Shown piece after piece: positions 35,001-40,955 of a stretch of DNA of 64,000 nucleotides (positions are counted from its first letter, which is position 1; each line of letters begins with the position of its first letter). The notes under the pieces were generated by a model, which was not told the DNA's origin, searched no databases, and saw only the letters and a program-made list of their open reading frames with translations. Position numbers and translations under genes: made by a program. The DNA comes from Candidatus Omnitrophota bacterium (GTDB lineage: Bacteria > Omnitrophota > Omnitrophia > Omnitrophales > Aquincolibacteriaceae): positions 4,246 through 68,245 of the forward strand of contig JACKFM010000005.1 in the NCBI GenBank assembly GCA_020632475.1. The letters run 5' to 3'.

Positions 35001-35281
35001 ATCAATTTTTGAATACTGCGCTGTGCATCAGGGATCGCATGTGCATCCTGAATAATAAAAAGGGTCTCCCCATTCCGGTCCGGGCCTTCGAACTTTTCTT
35101 TGATCCTGCCGATCGCCTCAGGGACTGTAACGTCAAACAGGGAAAAGGGATTTTCAAAAGACAAAGAACTCGCGCCGGAAGATGTTTCGGGCAGGCCGTA
35201 AGCGGTATTGGCCTGCAAACACATCGTGACCGTGATCATGCTGGCAATGACTTTTTTTAGAAATTTAGAAATGAACTTCAT
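26033..35281 (-). CDS. Giant exported multidomain protein 3 (3082 aa), TIKI-like plus embedded kinase-like domain
   Basis: ATG follows GGAG at four bases, and a strong promoter-like sequence lies at 35348-35376. Seen: a signal peptide ending ANTAYG; a TIKI/TraB-like module (about 70-490) with QDAH at 78-81, GLEGA and GGFH at 465-468, parallel to giant 2; a region with HPVYIARG and VLWVEEGVEGT vaguely like a phosphoribosyltransferase (about 920-1100); a SelO-like stretch with KGVGNPDGG and SHPENLIV (about 1540-1760, weak); a possible GNAT-like part (1850-2010, weak); a winged-helix-like segment (2370-2450); and a protein-kinase-like domain (2500-2780) with HRDVVPLN at 2629-2636 and DLD at 2649-2651. 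Thirteen internal [KRH][PSTA]E[LM]R motifs fall mostly between these parts, and the C-terminus ends with KAEIRKAA. Coding status is certain. The biological role is unknown; an exported polyprotein or effector is an inference. Confidence 0.88.
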   Translation of the reverse strand: MKFISKFLKKVIASMITVTMCLQANTAYGLPETSSGASSLSFENPFSLFDVTVPEAIGRIKEKFEGPDRNGETLFIIQDAHAIPDAQRSIQKLIEHTQSAYGVRLVGLEGAASDLDAGIFKSFPDKDVLKKVFSDYFDCGEVSGGTAAAIFSDSPAVYHGIEDWELYKQGLRFFLAAANKEKEIEPRLNQLSQEIETEKTEIYSKELLAIDRALQSFGDNDSDLMSVLQKLAAVKAPKQGSQLALLVEEAGRAKASEPSIETEVEEIADTVRHALTEMDPSEEVRAEEAELNREFQSFQTSQITPQAFALFLKGLVFKYKIRVKASKQLRDQVGNQKRLRDIEGTQLFDDFETYARKVKESLFQNDEERNLDRRSEVLGLVKHLAKLELGRSDWAKLKAVMTRMETLDMAEDGIDRRSDIAKLLERMQPHLDFYTNSEKRDRALIKNMRALLEKNKTKSAVLVAGGFHAEGLTYELKAKGISYVLMMPAIKNIPDKTNYRAHMNGEVSWADYLKVEDGKVDLHAAFLRGTRDRLIREAYLVKGISQSGVRDTNDASRFMLKQWRDQIIRDLADTERITKAGSMTRYLDEVLGKNSRQASAETVELIKKWQAHVDRFLNGLRGLHEPGQLTDANILKLLAPQTTPAILTGPEAALLDKPELRVGVDLIPALNNLKMKNKRGSPLEGRAKLDSGQQPLSGLPDGQAEKSELRENLFQGGKAASSKRLSPLELLRIAESIAETEFEYKIAGYFSTKVSASKDKALVDTHLARVKRSLLDRGLHPDDVALVRRDLYVKKYKANPADKDFYYTVALRGNLEKLIPDIARNEPLNRYYEAKESIIDGYLRKGFIHLKDLKEIVVREMVSEQMVESKGEGRRLFDAQFEEVKQHGFDARRFAKGWGDRWEDHFMIWRLVASFTELIKQHETKGYHPVYIARGAAAIFTIKDALERLGENKKGAIGTVYHMNSTQINPGGFLFDRAKKIGEKLSESVHDDSERNREVVRQLISEIEKNKDRKFRQWLSTRMTEIEEMGILRHPKVLWVEEGVEGTVPLILEAITAYMTKDRKEKPVQQTLLFYGNDNVHQVFYPSRIENEKERAIARTLFGNYYNRLKINPNDTFDPPVMELRPDVLEQKEDGSALRTTNTAQQVQALIFRYYFLFNAARAKFEGTANLPPDFSELANEQEGGQTGKPELRELDDRYSASDSAVRKARQKGDGREQIHTLLVEAGNQVANIKKFPQEYPVKREAEERINHFLAELEKLKEVLQGDEPVRSSAYWHYLSQTLGGFIENLNHLIEENHPASDKRKGGASRFLLLAVEKLREAQIESSVLGSSALSLPEAAGKSEMRPVTDVAGLHKPFDSLDRTEMRSSTLLPIAEIQSRMAEGKKNGDVLIGFLRDENQKLQPIFSDKPSIRNKRDVMAMGALFTSSKNAGIIPLEVQDVEMTKFTKTTDWENLPDNLEEFKSLFNGNQILVTSSRQDRSPFSILMLYTPAQTVSDGWGGSESILNEGRTGVLLKDGLPIIVVIDGKEFLIEIKGVGNPDGGYDYNYKVLRGGVQLPEADREEYSLGVKRKLDKRFDDGISVRGLANIHFRLNGRQEQGYILRLAPGSIRSSYEKYPSFPIDTFKEENDYDAKDWKKIIPDREKRKRLIEKMAHAMGKETGELMSVGMIPISHPENLIVLDQWSDFTFTDGSDIFPIESFPADIEGHYTLLDEAVDMAMAAPSQIHHSRRHPSDEYFIEGLAEGLFEGNKITAEQREILVGLSSGKAVREFLLNTFLNHDYQQRRAAGGFDTPPTEPGGADSDHSELRTNADALARHKPSGSLDRTEMRPVTDVAGLHKTFDSLDRTEMRTIQEMDWIDFDKITFQTLKRSVVGRMTEISRALGWVEDAVYEDRQWMQPSGKLIRALDETGRMIAFAEFAFDEGAKGIASLGEIGFPPEWVYSGEAAAFLRSVIHYLQNQGANTVETMLHLNQNDELVMFDSLITANRLKLSSFAIEKLDSSGRIQLSGEQLGNISLTESIAKLNEQYPGAIKTQEAFAYNETVFLILGPVDTDQEVLKIKRASRASLMTVYEKQAARYFEEGINQTLESVSEAFGIPEDDLKRVYYGTFTENSLNQLKQSYLRLLVLMLFYQEIFNENRDWMGFSAIEFTRESFESMNRNLMQDSNLSELAFAFDEVARLRGEAAAISDEISEFAANHSGKETFKEKVVQAMQVWTDEDPSLGDENTILQMPAPSELHHRLDQLGREVLAVEEKLYASTLELLDISKRQLAAGGEEKGNSPPGGQGKPDSDEQPPADRTEMRPVTDVTGLHKSFDSLDRTEMRPVTDVTGLHKSFDSLDRTEMRPVTDVTGLHKPFGSLDRTEMRTEATSAIAKLFALIANSDQPLKLAMIEFESDMDRRTVSRGVAYLRALRLIHYYPEFQGNAYALSASSKGHIDNIIELLNRLEKEVPASQEIRNIFPQVQEVSSPVSLPESKGSITVDVADSQFNQAYEAFERARALMREGYEVTLKNGERSYRLLRSFDRQPVFLVRIDWPDQGPQLRVIKAVEDYHQDDLRRNKELLMRMSADQDTPFVKFYHIDDEKGIVEMEMIQGEMLYELTLMQRLEGILTLIKSLSETYQKHGVFHRDVVPLNLRFLLRTRPVLIDLDDVAVPDPNIPPMEDLKTPVKYSDIALLGDLIFESYQAEIDEHVHAQADMTMLENLKNFDDRDVSDGTPVNIESYQTNIQPVDLTGVPEAVQKVILKARLSDETHYESFDEMAREFEAALRRSYPRYFRPELRTGIETVGASENISMDRTLTAVLEQTEDPEAAAFVRSEIARVGIDQFIEEFTAAFEAKVAAKLAAAQELGKIDEETAQKVQAFVNDLMQFLRESGLFGKQLMLAVHLLDGDNDVTVQGLVDALLQDDVLAHTERVIFSGRTQAIEDEQSRMREAHLAFTTRNDLDRIRAAQLYNQHVLPSIQKFAGGGTTNALLVQVGINAQETESWNPVYEIGESALQVVSALLIAGGLDSPEGMQASEIETRLAELLKSLPGNATELLEYHVRPDANGHLQISVNFKRSLFAGFIADYQAKAEIRKAA
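28182..28388 (-). repeat. 63-bp hairpin repeats, cluster 1 (three full units plus part)
   Basis: Full units start at 28182, 28245 and 28308, with a partial unit from 28371. They are nearly identical and in frame, encoding peptides of the form DRTEMRPVTDVTGLHK. Each carries a perfect stem CCCGTCAC-ATCG-GTGACGGG. The unit also occurs at 29730-29866 and 31182-31254 in the same gene. Confidence 0.9.
28423..28437. repeat. In-frame GTCCCCC/GGGGGAC palindrome
   Basis: A perfect 7-bp inverted repeat around one base adjoins the 63-bp repeat cluster and encodes a Pro/Gly-rich linker (SPPGGQ) in giant protein 3. It is another short palindrome carried in frame. Confidence 0.5.
29730..29866 (-). repeat. 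63-bp hairpin repeats, cluster 2 (two full units plus part), one with a covarying stem
   Basis: Units start at 29730 and 29793, with a partial unit from 29856. The second has stem CCAACGC-ATCG-GCGTTGG in place of CCCGTCAC/GTGACGGG, so both sides changed while the ATCG loop and pairing were kept. The encoded peptide changes from PVTDVAGLHK to TNADALARHK. The first has a C/A mismatch in the stem. Confidence 0.88.
31182..31254 (-). repeat. 63-bp hairpin repeat, cluster 3 (one full unit plus part)
   Basis: One unit (31182-31244), followed by the first bases of another, encodes EMRPVTDVAGLHKPFDSLD between two domains of giant protein 3. It is nearly identical to the unit at 29730, although the two lie about 1.4 kb apart. 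Confidence 0.88.
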
Positions 35282-35347
35282 TTTTCTCCGGGCACAAAAT
35301 CCCCTCTAGGCAATCCACAAAATCTGCAGACTCCGTTCCTATATAAA

Positions 35348-35376
35348 AGAATACTCCACGACCTAATATAAGTCAA
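35348..35376 (-). promoter_or_regulatory. Candidate sigma-70 promoter of giant gene 3
   Basis: On the minus strand a -35 TTGACT (35376-35371) is followed by a 17-base spacer and a -10 TATTCT (35353-35348). It is placed about 67 bases before the ATG of giant gene 3, and the same -35 box and spacing are seen before giant gene 1. Confidence 0.65.
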
Positions 35377-35408
35377 AAAATAGCAACTTTTATCAAAAAC
35401 GGTCACAT

Positions 35409-36515
35409 CTAGAAGAGTTCCCACTGGGGCGAGGGTTTGGATTGGAATTCGGCGAGGTATTTAAGGCCCGAGACCCCTACCCCTAAAAGGCGGATAGGTT
35501 TTTTGCCGGCCTCGGTTTTTTGATCTAAAAGCGTGCAGGCAATTTGGTGTATTTCCTGCCAGTTTCCGGGAATGTTTTTAATCGTTTGCGAACGGGTAAT
35601 CAACTCAAAATCATAGTATTTTACTTTCAGGACAATCGTCTTACCCGATTTTCCCTGGCTGCTGAGGTCATAGAAAACTTCCTGTGCCAATTCTTTGAGT
35701 TTTTCTTTCAGCCATTGTACGTTGACGATATCCTTGGCAAACGTTTCTTCACTGCTGGACTGCTTGGCTTCATAGTCGGGCTCAACTTCACGTTCATCAA
35801 TGCCCAACGCACGGCGATAAAGAAACACACCTGTTTTTCCAAATTTCTCAGCCAAAAAATTCTTGGGCGTTCCCGTAATGTCTCCGCACGTGCGCAAATT
35901 CATTTGCTGCAACCGGGCTTCGGTTACCGGCCCTACACCCGGAATTTTGCGCACCGGCAGATCTTTTAAAAAATCCTCGATTTTTTCCGGCTCTATCACA
36001 GTCAATCCGTTGGGTTTATTCATGTCCGAAGCAATTTTGGCCAAAAACATATTGGGGGCCACACCGGCTGAAGCGGTTAGTTTAGTGCGTGCAAAAATAG
36101 CCTGTTTAATGAGTTCGGCAATCATGCGCGGGTCGTCAATACCAAAACGGTACTCGGTCACATCCAGATAGGCCTCATCCAGTGAAACCTGTTCAACCAA
36201 ATTCGTATGCTGATGAAAAATAGCCATGACCATTTCAGAGATTTCGCGGTAGCGGTCAATCCGCGGACGTACAAAAATGGCATGGGGACAAAGTTTTCTG
36301 GCATGGGCCGCAGGCATGGCGGATTTGATGCCAAACTTACGCGCTTCGTATGAGGCCGTGCTGACTACTCCCCGGCCCTGAGGATTACCTCCGACCACAA
36401 GTTCTTTACCGCGGTATTCGGGGTGGTCCAGCTGTTCAATCGCTGCAAAAAAAGCATCCATATCAATATGAATGATTTTACGCGGCCATTTTTGAGCGGA
36501 TTTTTTGGATTTCAT
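35409..36515 (-). CDS. dinB: DNA polymerase IV (Y family)
   Basis: This is a 368-aa Y-family polymerase of normal length. It shows the N-terminal catalytic motif IDMDAFFAAIEQ (D18, D20), the Y-family YEARKFGIKSAMP segment, the second acidic motif SLDEAYLD, the helix-hairpin-helix PGVGPVTEARL of the thumb, and a C-terminal little-finger domain. It carries out translesion synthesis, extending past damaged bases at low fidelity. No C-terminal QLxLF-type clamp motif is obvious, although the protein ends PQWELF, which may play that role. It stands alone between giant gene 3 and the trypsin-like protease; no LexA-type operator was recognised. Confidence 0.95.
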   Translation of the reverse strand: MKSKKSAQKWPRKIIHIDMDAFFAAIEQLDHPEYRGKELVVGGNPQGRGVVSTASYEARKFGIKSAMPAAHARKLCPHAIFVRPRIDRYREISEMVMAIFHQHTNLVEQVSLDEAYLDVTEYRFGIDDPRMIAELIKQAIFARTKLTASAGVAPNMFLAKIASDMNKPNGLTVIEPEKIEDFLKDLPVRKIPGVGPVTEARLQQMNLRTCGDITGTPKNFLAEKFGKTGVFLYRRALGIDEREVEPDYEAKQSSSEETFAKDIVNVQWLKEKLKELAQEVFYDLSSQGKSGKTIVLKVKYYDFELITRSQTIKNIPGNWQEIHQIACTLLDQKTEAGKKPIRLLGVGVSGLKYLAEFQSKPSPQWELF

Positions 36516-36558
36516 TAAGGAATAGACTAGCCGCGGAGACTTAAGAAATCAATATTGA

Positions 36559-36672
36559 ATCGTGCCGGTAGCTTTAAGTTATAAGTCATAAGTTTTAAGA
36601 TACGGTTGACTCAAAAGCATTTGTTCAACTGACCACTTATAACTTATCGCTTAAGATTTAGAACTTATCACT
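36559..36672. repeat. TAAG-rich palindromic intergenic repeat, copy 1
   Basis: TTAAGTTATAAGTCATAAG and, in the opposite sense, ACTTATAACTTATCGCTTAAG flank a centre with TCAAAAGCATTTGTT. Similar elements lie at 51971-52078, 53106-53345 and 58152-58241, always between genes. It could fold into a long hairpin and may end transcription, but it lacks a classical U-run. Confidence 0.6.
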
Positions 36673-37425
36673 TTAAGTGGTCTGTTTTTGAACGTAGGCG
36701 GCGACCATTTGAATGATCTGATTGGAAGGAATCGCAAAAGTTTTGTTGCTGCGCACAGCAGGTCCGGCGCTTATAATGCCGATCACCTCGCCTTCGGCAT
36801 TAAAAATCGGGCTGCCGCTGTCTCCCTGGTAGAGATCAAAATTAATCTGAATAAGCCCCACGATTTTCTTGCCTTTAAGCGCTTTATTGCCGCGGCTTCG
36901 CCCAAGGCCGCTGACTTTACCCTGACTAATTGTGCCGTGCAAAAGCTGTGAGGATCCCACCGAATAAACCCGGCTTCTGAGCTTGACCAGATTCGAATTG
37001 GCTAACCGGACATACCTTAGCGGGGTCCTGGGTTCAATGCCAAGGATGGCCAGATCCTGTTCGCTGTTCAGTTCAAGAATTTTTGCTTCATATTTCTGAC
37101 CGTTCAAGAGCGTTACGGTCACGCGTGCCGCCTGTTTCACCGTGTGCGCATTGGCCACAATCAAACCGACGGGATCCACAATCACCCCCGCCCCTGTGCG
37201 GGTATATTTCACCGGCTGCAGGGCCTGAGGAACAAGAATTCTTCCCGTATTTTTGTCCAGAACGGGTTTTGATTTTTCGCCGTAAATCACTGCATTTTCG
37301 GAAAGGATCGAAACAATGGCTTCCTGTGACTGCATCAGGGTATTGAGGATGGAGACTTCAGCAGTCGCTTCAGACGGACCGGCGATGAGACCATAAGCTA
37401 AAAAAAGAATGAGGGTTTTTTTCAT
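36673..37425 (-). CDS. Exported trypsin-like serine protease (S1 family, no PDZ)
   Basis: This 250-aa protein has a signal peptide (residues 1-22, ending SEATA). The catalytic triad of the chymotrypsin/DegP fold is visible: H94 in IVANAHTV, D124 in EQDLAIL and S203 in YQGDSGSPIF. The chain ends soon after the protease fold, so the PDZ domains found in DegP/HtrA proteins are absent. It is likely a periplasmic endoprotease for protein quality control or for maturation of exported proteins. It is followed, across a strong hairpin, by the metzincin-TPR gene. A role in processing the giant proteins is possible but unsupported by direct evidence. Confidence 0.85.
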   Translation of the reverse strand: MKKTLILFLAYGLIAGPSEATAEVSILNTLMQSQEAIVSILSENAVIYGEKSKPVLDKNTGRILVPQALQPVKYTRTGAGVIVDPVGLIVANAHTVKQAARVTVTLLNGQKYEAKILELNSEQDLAILGIEPRTPLRYVRLANSNLVKLRSRVYSVGSSQLLHGTISQGKVSGLGRSRGNKALKGKKIVGLIQINFDLYQGDSGSPIFNAEGEVIGIISAGPAVRSNKTFAIPSNQIIQMVAAYVQKQTT

Positions 37426-37436
37426 CGTGAGTGAAT

Positions 37437-37472
37437 GGTACCGGGTACAATCAGCACAGTGTACCCGGTACC
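37437..37472 (-). terminator. 13-bp stem hairpin between the metzincin and trypsin-like genes
   Basis: GGTACCGGGTACA pairs perfectly with TGTACCCGGTACC around a 10-base loop, exactly in the gap between the metzincin stop and the S1 protease start. No U-run follows, so it may instead stabilise mRNA or slow transcription between the two genes. Confidence 0.5.
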
Positions 37473-37480
37473 GTTCCGAG

Positions 37481-39415
37481 CTATTCTTTCTGCTTCAATT
37501 CCACTGTTATCGTTTGGGCATTCTTGGCGGCTTCCATATTCTTCTTCACCGTTTCAAGCAATTCCTTAGCCTTCTTGTGTTCACGGTCAATCTGAAGAGC
37601 ATCTTCCAAAGCTTTTCGCGCACCCAGAAGATTCGTCTTCTTCATTTCGGCAATCGCAATCCCCAAATGAGTATCGGCATCCAACCATTTTTTTGATGCC
37701 GCGATGCGAAACTGCTGCAGGGCCGGATCAGGCTGCTCGACGTTCAAATAGACATATCCGATATTTTTATAAAGATTGGCTTCTTTTTCTTTGTCATTAT
37801 CCGTGTAGCGCAACGCTTCATTAAACATGGCCAGGGCCTGGCGATAGTCTCCGGTTTGAGAAAAGGCGACGCCCATCATTCCATAAATATCCGGGTCATC
37901 TTTTTGAACCTGTAATATGTTTGCAAATTCACGCGCACTGTCGCTCCATTGTCCCTGTCTAAAATAGATCTCGCCTAAATTGCGGTGGCAGTCAATCGTA
38001 CTCTGTACACGGCAGGCCGCTTTTAAATAACGGATCGCCTCTTTCGGGTTATCCATTCTCAAATGAATAGCCCCCATATTGTTATACGTATCATAAAGCT
38101 GGCTCTTCTCAAGCCCGCTTTTCTTTCCGTGCCGGGCATTGCTCTTGATAATGTTAATTGCATCATTCATATACCGCAGCGCCAGACTATACTGCCCTTT
38201 TAAGTAGTAGGACGAACCGATATAACTCAAAAGCCTGACGTTCCCAGGATCTTTTTTTAAAAAATTCTGAAATTCGGAAATGGCTTTATCATATTGGCCG
38301 CGTTTCATCTGAACCACAGCCAGATTAATGCGGATATCCTGATTCTCCGGGTTAATCGCCAGATACTGGCTCCAGATACGGTAGGCCTGGTCATAGTTTC
38401 CGGTGTTAAAATAGGAACCTCCAAGAACCTCAAGCGCCTGGGCCTTTTTAGCGGCCTGTCCGGGCATTTGAAACCCCGTAACCGCTCTCGACAATGAACG
38501 GATCGCCTCGTGGTAGTGCCCGGTTTTTGCATAAAGAATACCAAGATCGGCATGAATCTGCGGATTCTCGGGATCCTGCGCTTCGGCTTTTTTCCAGACC
38601 TTGATGGCATCTTCCGGTTGATTCAGATTAAGATAAAAAATTCCGAGTCCATAATAAAAATCAAAGGATTGCTCATAGACCATGAGTTTAAGATACGCTC
38701 CGACAAGCTGCTGGCTCAAGCGCGGATCAAGATGATCTCCTCCCTGACTAAAATCCAGTTTTTTGGTCATCATGATGATTTCATGATTATCTAAGTCAAA
38801 TCTCGTGGGAAGCTGCCGGTCAACGACCGGTGACATAATACTGGTCTTATCGTCGGTATGAATCGCACCGAAAACATGGCCGAGCTCATGCACAAGCACC
38901 GTTTCCTCCTGCACCTTATAAAGCGGATTATTCGGGTAACGCAGTACCAGATACCCGGCCAAAGGACTGGCCCTTCCGATAACGTGCAGCTCCTTCATAT
39001 CCACATTTTTAGGGATCTTCGTCATGTGCATGAGGCCGATCACAAGATCCGCTCCGCCCTGCCCGATCGGGTATTTACCCTGCAGATCATTCATGGCAGC
39101 CATCGTGTCAATCACTTTAGCGCCCGGATTCCAATCAATGTAGTTTCTTTCGACTAATTTAATCTTAAATTCAGTTTCAAAAATCTTTGAAGCATAAGCC
39201 AGCCGTTTTTTAAAATTCTGTTTCCAGCCGTGAATCTTCTTAAAACTGGGCGCAACGGCGATGTCCACCTGAAGTGTCCTTAATTCATCCGGAGACGCGA
39301 ATCCGGTTTTTGCCGTCTGCAGAAGAAAAAAAATCATAAGAAGCGCAGCGGATAGAAATTTTTTATGGGGATGACAACGGTCTGGGATCGGGAAAAGACG
39401 GGGTACTCTATTCAA
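37481..39415 (-). CDS. Exported metzincin-type metalloprotease with TPR repeats
   Basis: This is a 644-aa protein. After an N-terminal hydrophobic signal (about 18-40) comes a zinc protease domain with HELGHVFGAIH at 176-186, which fits the metzincin HExxHxxGxxH signature, and a following SIMSP that fits the Met-turn. From about residue 235 to the end there are about ten TPR units, for example LGILYAKTGHYHEAI and MGVAFSQTGDYRQAL. It is probably a periplasmic or outer-membrane protease with a protein-binding scaffold. The frame begins with TTG, overlapping the upstream stop by eight bases; no ATG lies before the signal, so TTG is kept with some doubt. A DELR motif follows the predicted signal cleavage site, reminiscent of the motif in the giant proteins. 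Confidence 0.85.
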   Translation of the reverse strand: MNRVPRLFPIPDRCHPHKKFLSAALLMIFFLLQTAKTGFASPDELRTLQVDIAVAPSFKKIHGWKQNFKKRLAYASKIFETEFKIKLVERNYIDWNPGAKVIDTMAAMNDLQGKYPIGQGGADLVIGLMHMTKIPKNVDMKELHVIGRASPLAGYLVLRYPNNPLYKVQEETVLVHELGHVFGAIHTDDKTSIMSPVVDRQLPTRFDLDNHEIIMMTKKLDFSQGGDHLDPRLSQQLVGAYLKLMVYEQSFDFYYGLGIFYLNLNQPEDAIKVWKKAEAQDPENPQIHADLGILYAKTGHYHEAIRSLSRAVTGFQMPGQAAKKAQALEVLGGSYFNTGNYDQAYRIWSQYLAINPENQDIRINLAVVQMKRGQYDKAISEFQNFLKKDPGNVRLLSYIGSSYYLKGQYSLALRYMNDAINIIKSNARHGKKSGLEKSQLYDTYNNMGAIHLRMDNPKEAIRYLKAACRVQSTIDCHRNLGEIYFRQGQWSDSAREFANILQVQKDDPDIYGMMGVAFSQTGDYRQALAMFNEALRYTDNDKEKEANLYKNIGYVYLNVEQPDPALQQFRIAASKKWLDADTHLGIAIAEMKKTNLLGARKALEDALQIDREHKKAKELLETVKKNMEAAKNAQTITVELKQKE

Positions 39416-39659
39416 GATTTGTACTTTCTTTCAGTTTTCTTAAGGCCGAGCTCAGCCGCGTCAAACTTTCAATACGCGCCCTCAGCTCTTCTTTATTATC
39501 CTCGGAGGCAAGCAGTTTGACTAGCCCCGAAGAGGTTTCTTCTTCGGATAATTTTGGGGCGGCCTTGGCTTGCCCCGGCTTCTCGGCAAAGACGGAAAGC
39601 GGACAGAAAAAAAGCGCGGCAAAGATCAAAACGATTAAAAAAAGAGATGCTTTTCTCAT
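39408..39659 (-). CDS. Small exported helical protein
   Basis: This 83-aa protein has a clear signal peptide (hydrophobic residues 5-24, cleavage after VFA) and a charged, helix-forming C-terminal half (SEEETSSGLVKLL, then ELRARIESLTRLS). Its stop overlaps the start of the metzincin-TPR gene, and it begins 21 bases after the S41 protease stop, so all three are in one transcription unit. Function is unknown; a small periplasmic partner of either protease is possible. Confidence 0.7.
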   Translation of the reverse strand: MRKASLFLIVLIFAALFFCPLSVFAEKPGQAKAAPKLSEEETSSGLVKLLASEDNKEELRARIESLTRLSSALRKLKESTNLE

Positions 39660-39680
39660 AGCTCGATTTCTTTTTGTTGA

Positions 39681-40862
39681 TTACATATACTCTTTAAGCA
39701 AATCAAAAACCTTCAGGATCTGCCAGTCCGGTCCGTCGCTGTCGGAATCTTTCTCAACGATCACATCCGGAGTCAACCCCACATGGTTAATATCACGTCC
39801 CTGGGGGCTCCGGTAACTGGCGGTCGTCAACTTCATCGCGCTCCGGTCATCCAGAGGAATCACCGACTGCACCGAAGCCTTTCCGTAAGTTTGAACACCG
39901 ACTAACGTACCCAGACCATAGTCCTGCATAGCTGCTGAAAAAATCTCTGAGGCACTTGCCGATTTTTCGTTCACGAGAATAAATAACTTCGGGATCTCTT
40001 TAAGCGTAAACTCCCCCGAAGACACATACTCCTTACGCTGTTCTTCGACCTTACTGGCCACCGAGACAATCTTCTTTCCGGCTTCAAGGAACCTTTCGGA
40101 TAAGGCCACCGCCGAAGGCAAAAGCCCTCCGTCATTATCCCGAAGATCGATAATCAAAGCCTTCATTCCCTGCCCCGATAAATCTGAAAGCGCTTTGTCA
40201 ATCTGGCCGGGCGTGCGCTCCTGCCAGTTGGCAATCCTGAAATAACCCACCTGACGCCCGACCATACGGACATCCTGAACTGACTCAATTTCAATATTTT
40301 CACGGATAATTTCAATGTCAAAAATCTTGTGTTCCATCACACGATTCACGGTCAGGGTAATCGGCTGCCCGGCCTCGCCCCTTAATTTCGAAGCCACATC
40401 GGGTAACGCCCAACCTTTAACCGATTCCCCGTCGATTTTTAAAATAAAATCGCCCGGGCGTACATCCGCACGCGCTGCAGGACTTCCGGGCTTAACCCCC
40501 TTCACTCCGGGGAACTCATTCACAATTTCCATCATAATCCCGATTCCGGCATATTCGCCCCGGATATGAATCTGAAGAATTTCAAATTTCTGAGGATCAA
40601 TAAATTCAGAATGTTTATCCAGGCTTGAAAGCATACCTTTGACTGCCTCGTAAAGCATCTGACGCGCATCCACCGGGTTGACATAAGCCTCTTCAATCAC
40701 CCCCAGGGCTTTTGAAAAAAGCTTCAGCTCCTCGATAAATCCCGGACCTTCCGGAGCCGCCGGCGCCGCCTTTCCGACTGAAACCGGAACACTGAGACAG
40801 AAGAGTAATAACAAAGAAAGACCGATGCTTTTAATCCGTTTAATTCTTTTTGAATAAGACAT
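39681..40862 (-). CDS. S41 family C-terminal processing protease
   Basis: I chose the ATG at 40862, not the longer frame start at 40943, because AAAGGAG precedes it and the signal peptide (SIGLSLLLLFCL) then sits at the N-terminus. The 393-aa protein has a PDZ domain (about 100-175, with GIGIMME and PGSPAARADVRPGD) and the S41 catalytic core with S303 in SASASEIFSAAMQDYG and K328 in YGKAS, a Ser-Lys dyad. Proteins of this family (CtpA/Prc) trim or degrade periplasmic proteins from their C-termini. It is upstream of the small exported protein and metzincin genes. It is a natural candidate for C-terminal trimming of exported substrates, which remains an inference here. Confidence 0.92.
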   Translation of the reverse strand: MSYSKRIKRIKSIGLSLLLLFCLSVPVSVGKAAPAAPEGPGFIEELKLFSKALGVIEEAYVNPVDARQMLYEAVKGMLSSLDKHSEFIDPQKFEILQIHIRGEYAGIGIMMEIVNEFPGVKGVKPGSPAARADVRPGDFILKIDGESVKGWALPDVASKLRGEAGQPITLTVNRVMEHKIFDIEIIRENIEIESVQDVRMVGRQVGYFRIANWQERTPGQIDKALSDLSGQGMKALIIDLRDNDGGLLPSAVALSERFLEAGKKIVSVASKVEEQRKEYVSSGEFTLKEIPKLFILVNEKSASASEIFSAAMQDYGLGTLVGVQTYGKASVQSVIPLDDRSAMKLTTASYRSPQGRDINHVGLTPDVIVEKDSDSDGPDWQILKVFDLLKEYM

Positions 40863-40955
40863 TTTATCCTCGCTCTCCTTTAGTTCAATGTCTGAAAGTC
40901 TGAAGGTCTCAAAGTCCTCCCTGGCACAACTGAGGACTTTCAACTTTTAGACTTT

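Noticed and set aside
37437..37472. Hairpin as a standard intrinsic terminator
   Set aside because: The stem is strong but no U-run follows in the direction of transcription, so its role is left open.
40863..40943. Longer N-terminus of the S41 protease
   Set aside because: It would put 27 residues before the signal peptide; the ATG at 40862 has a good ribosome-binding site.
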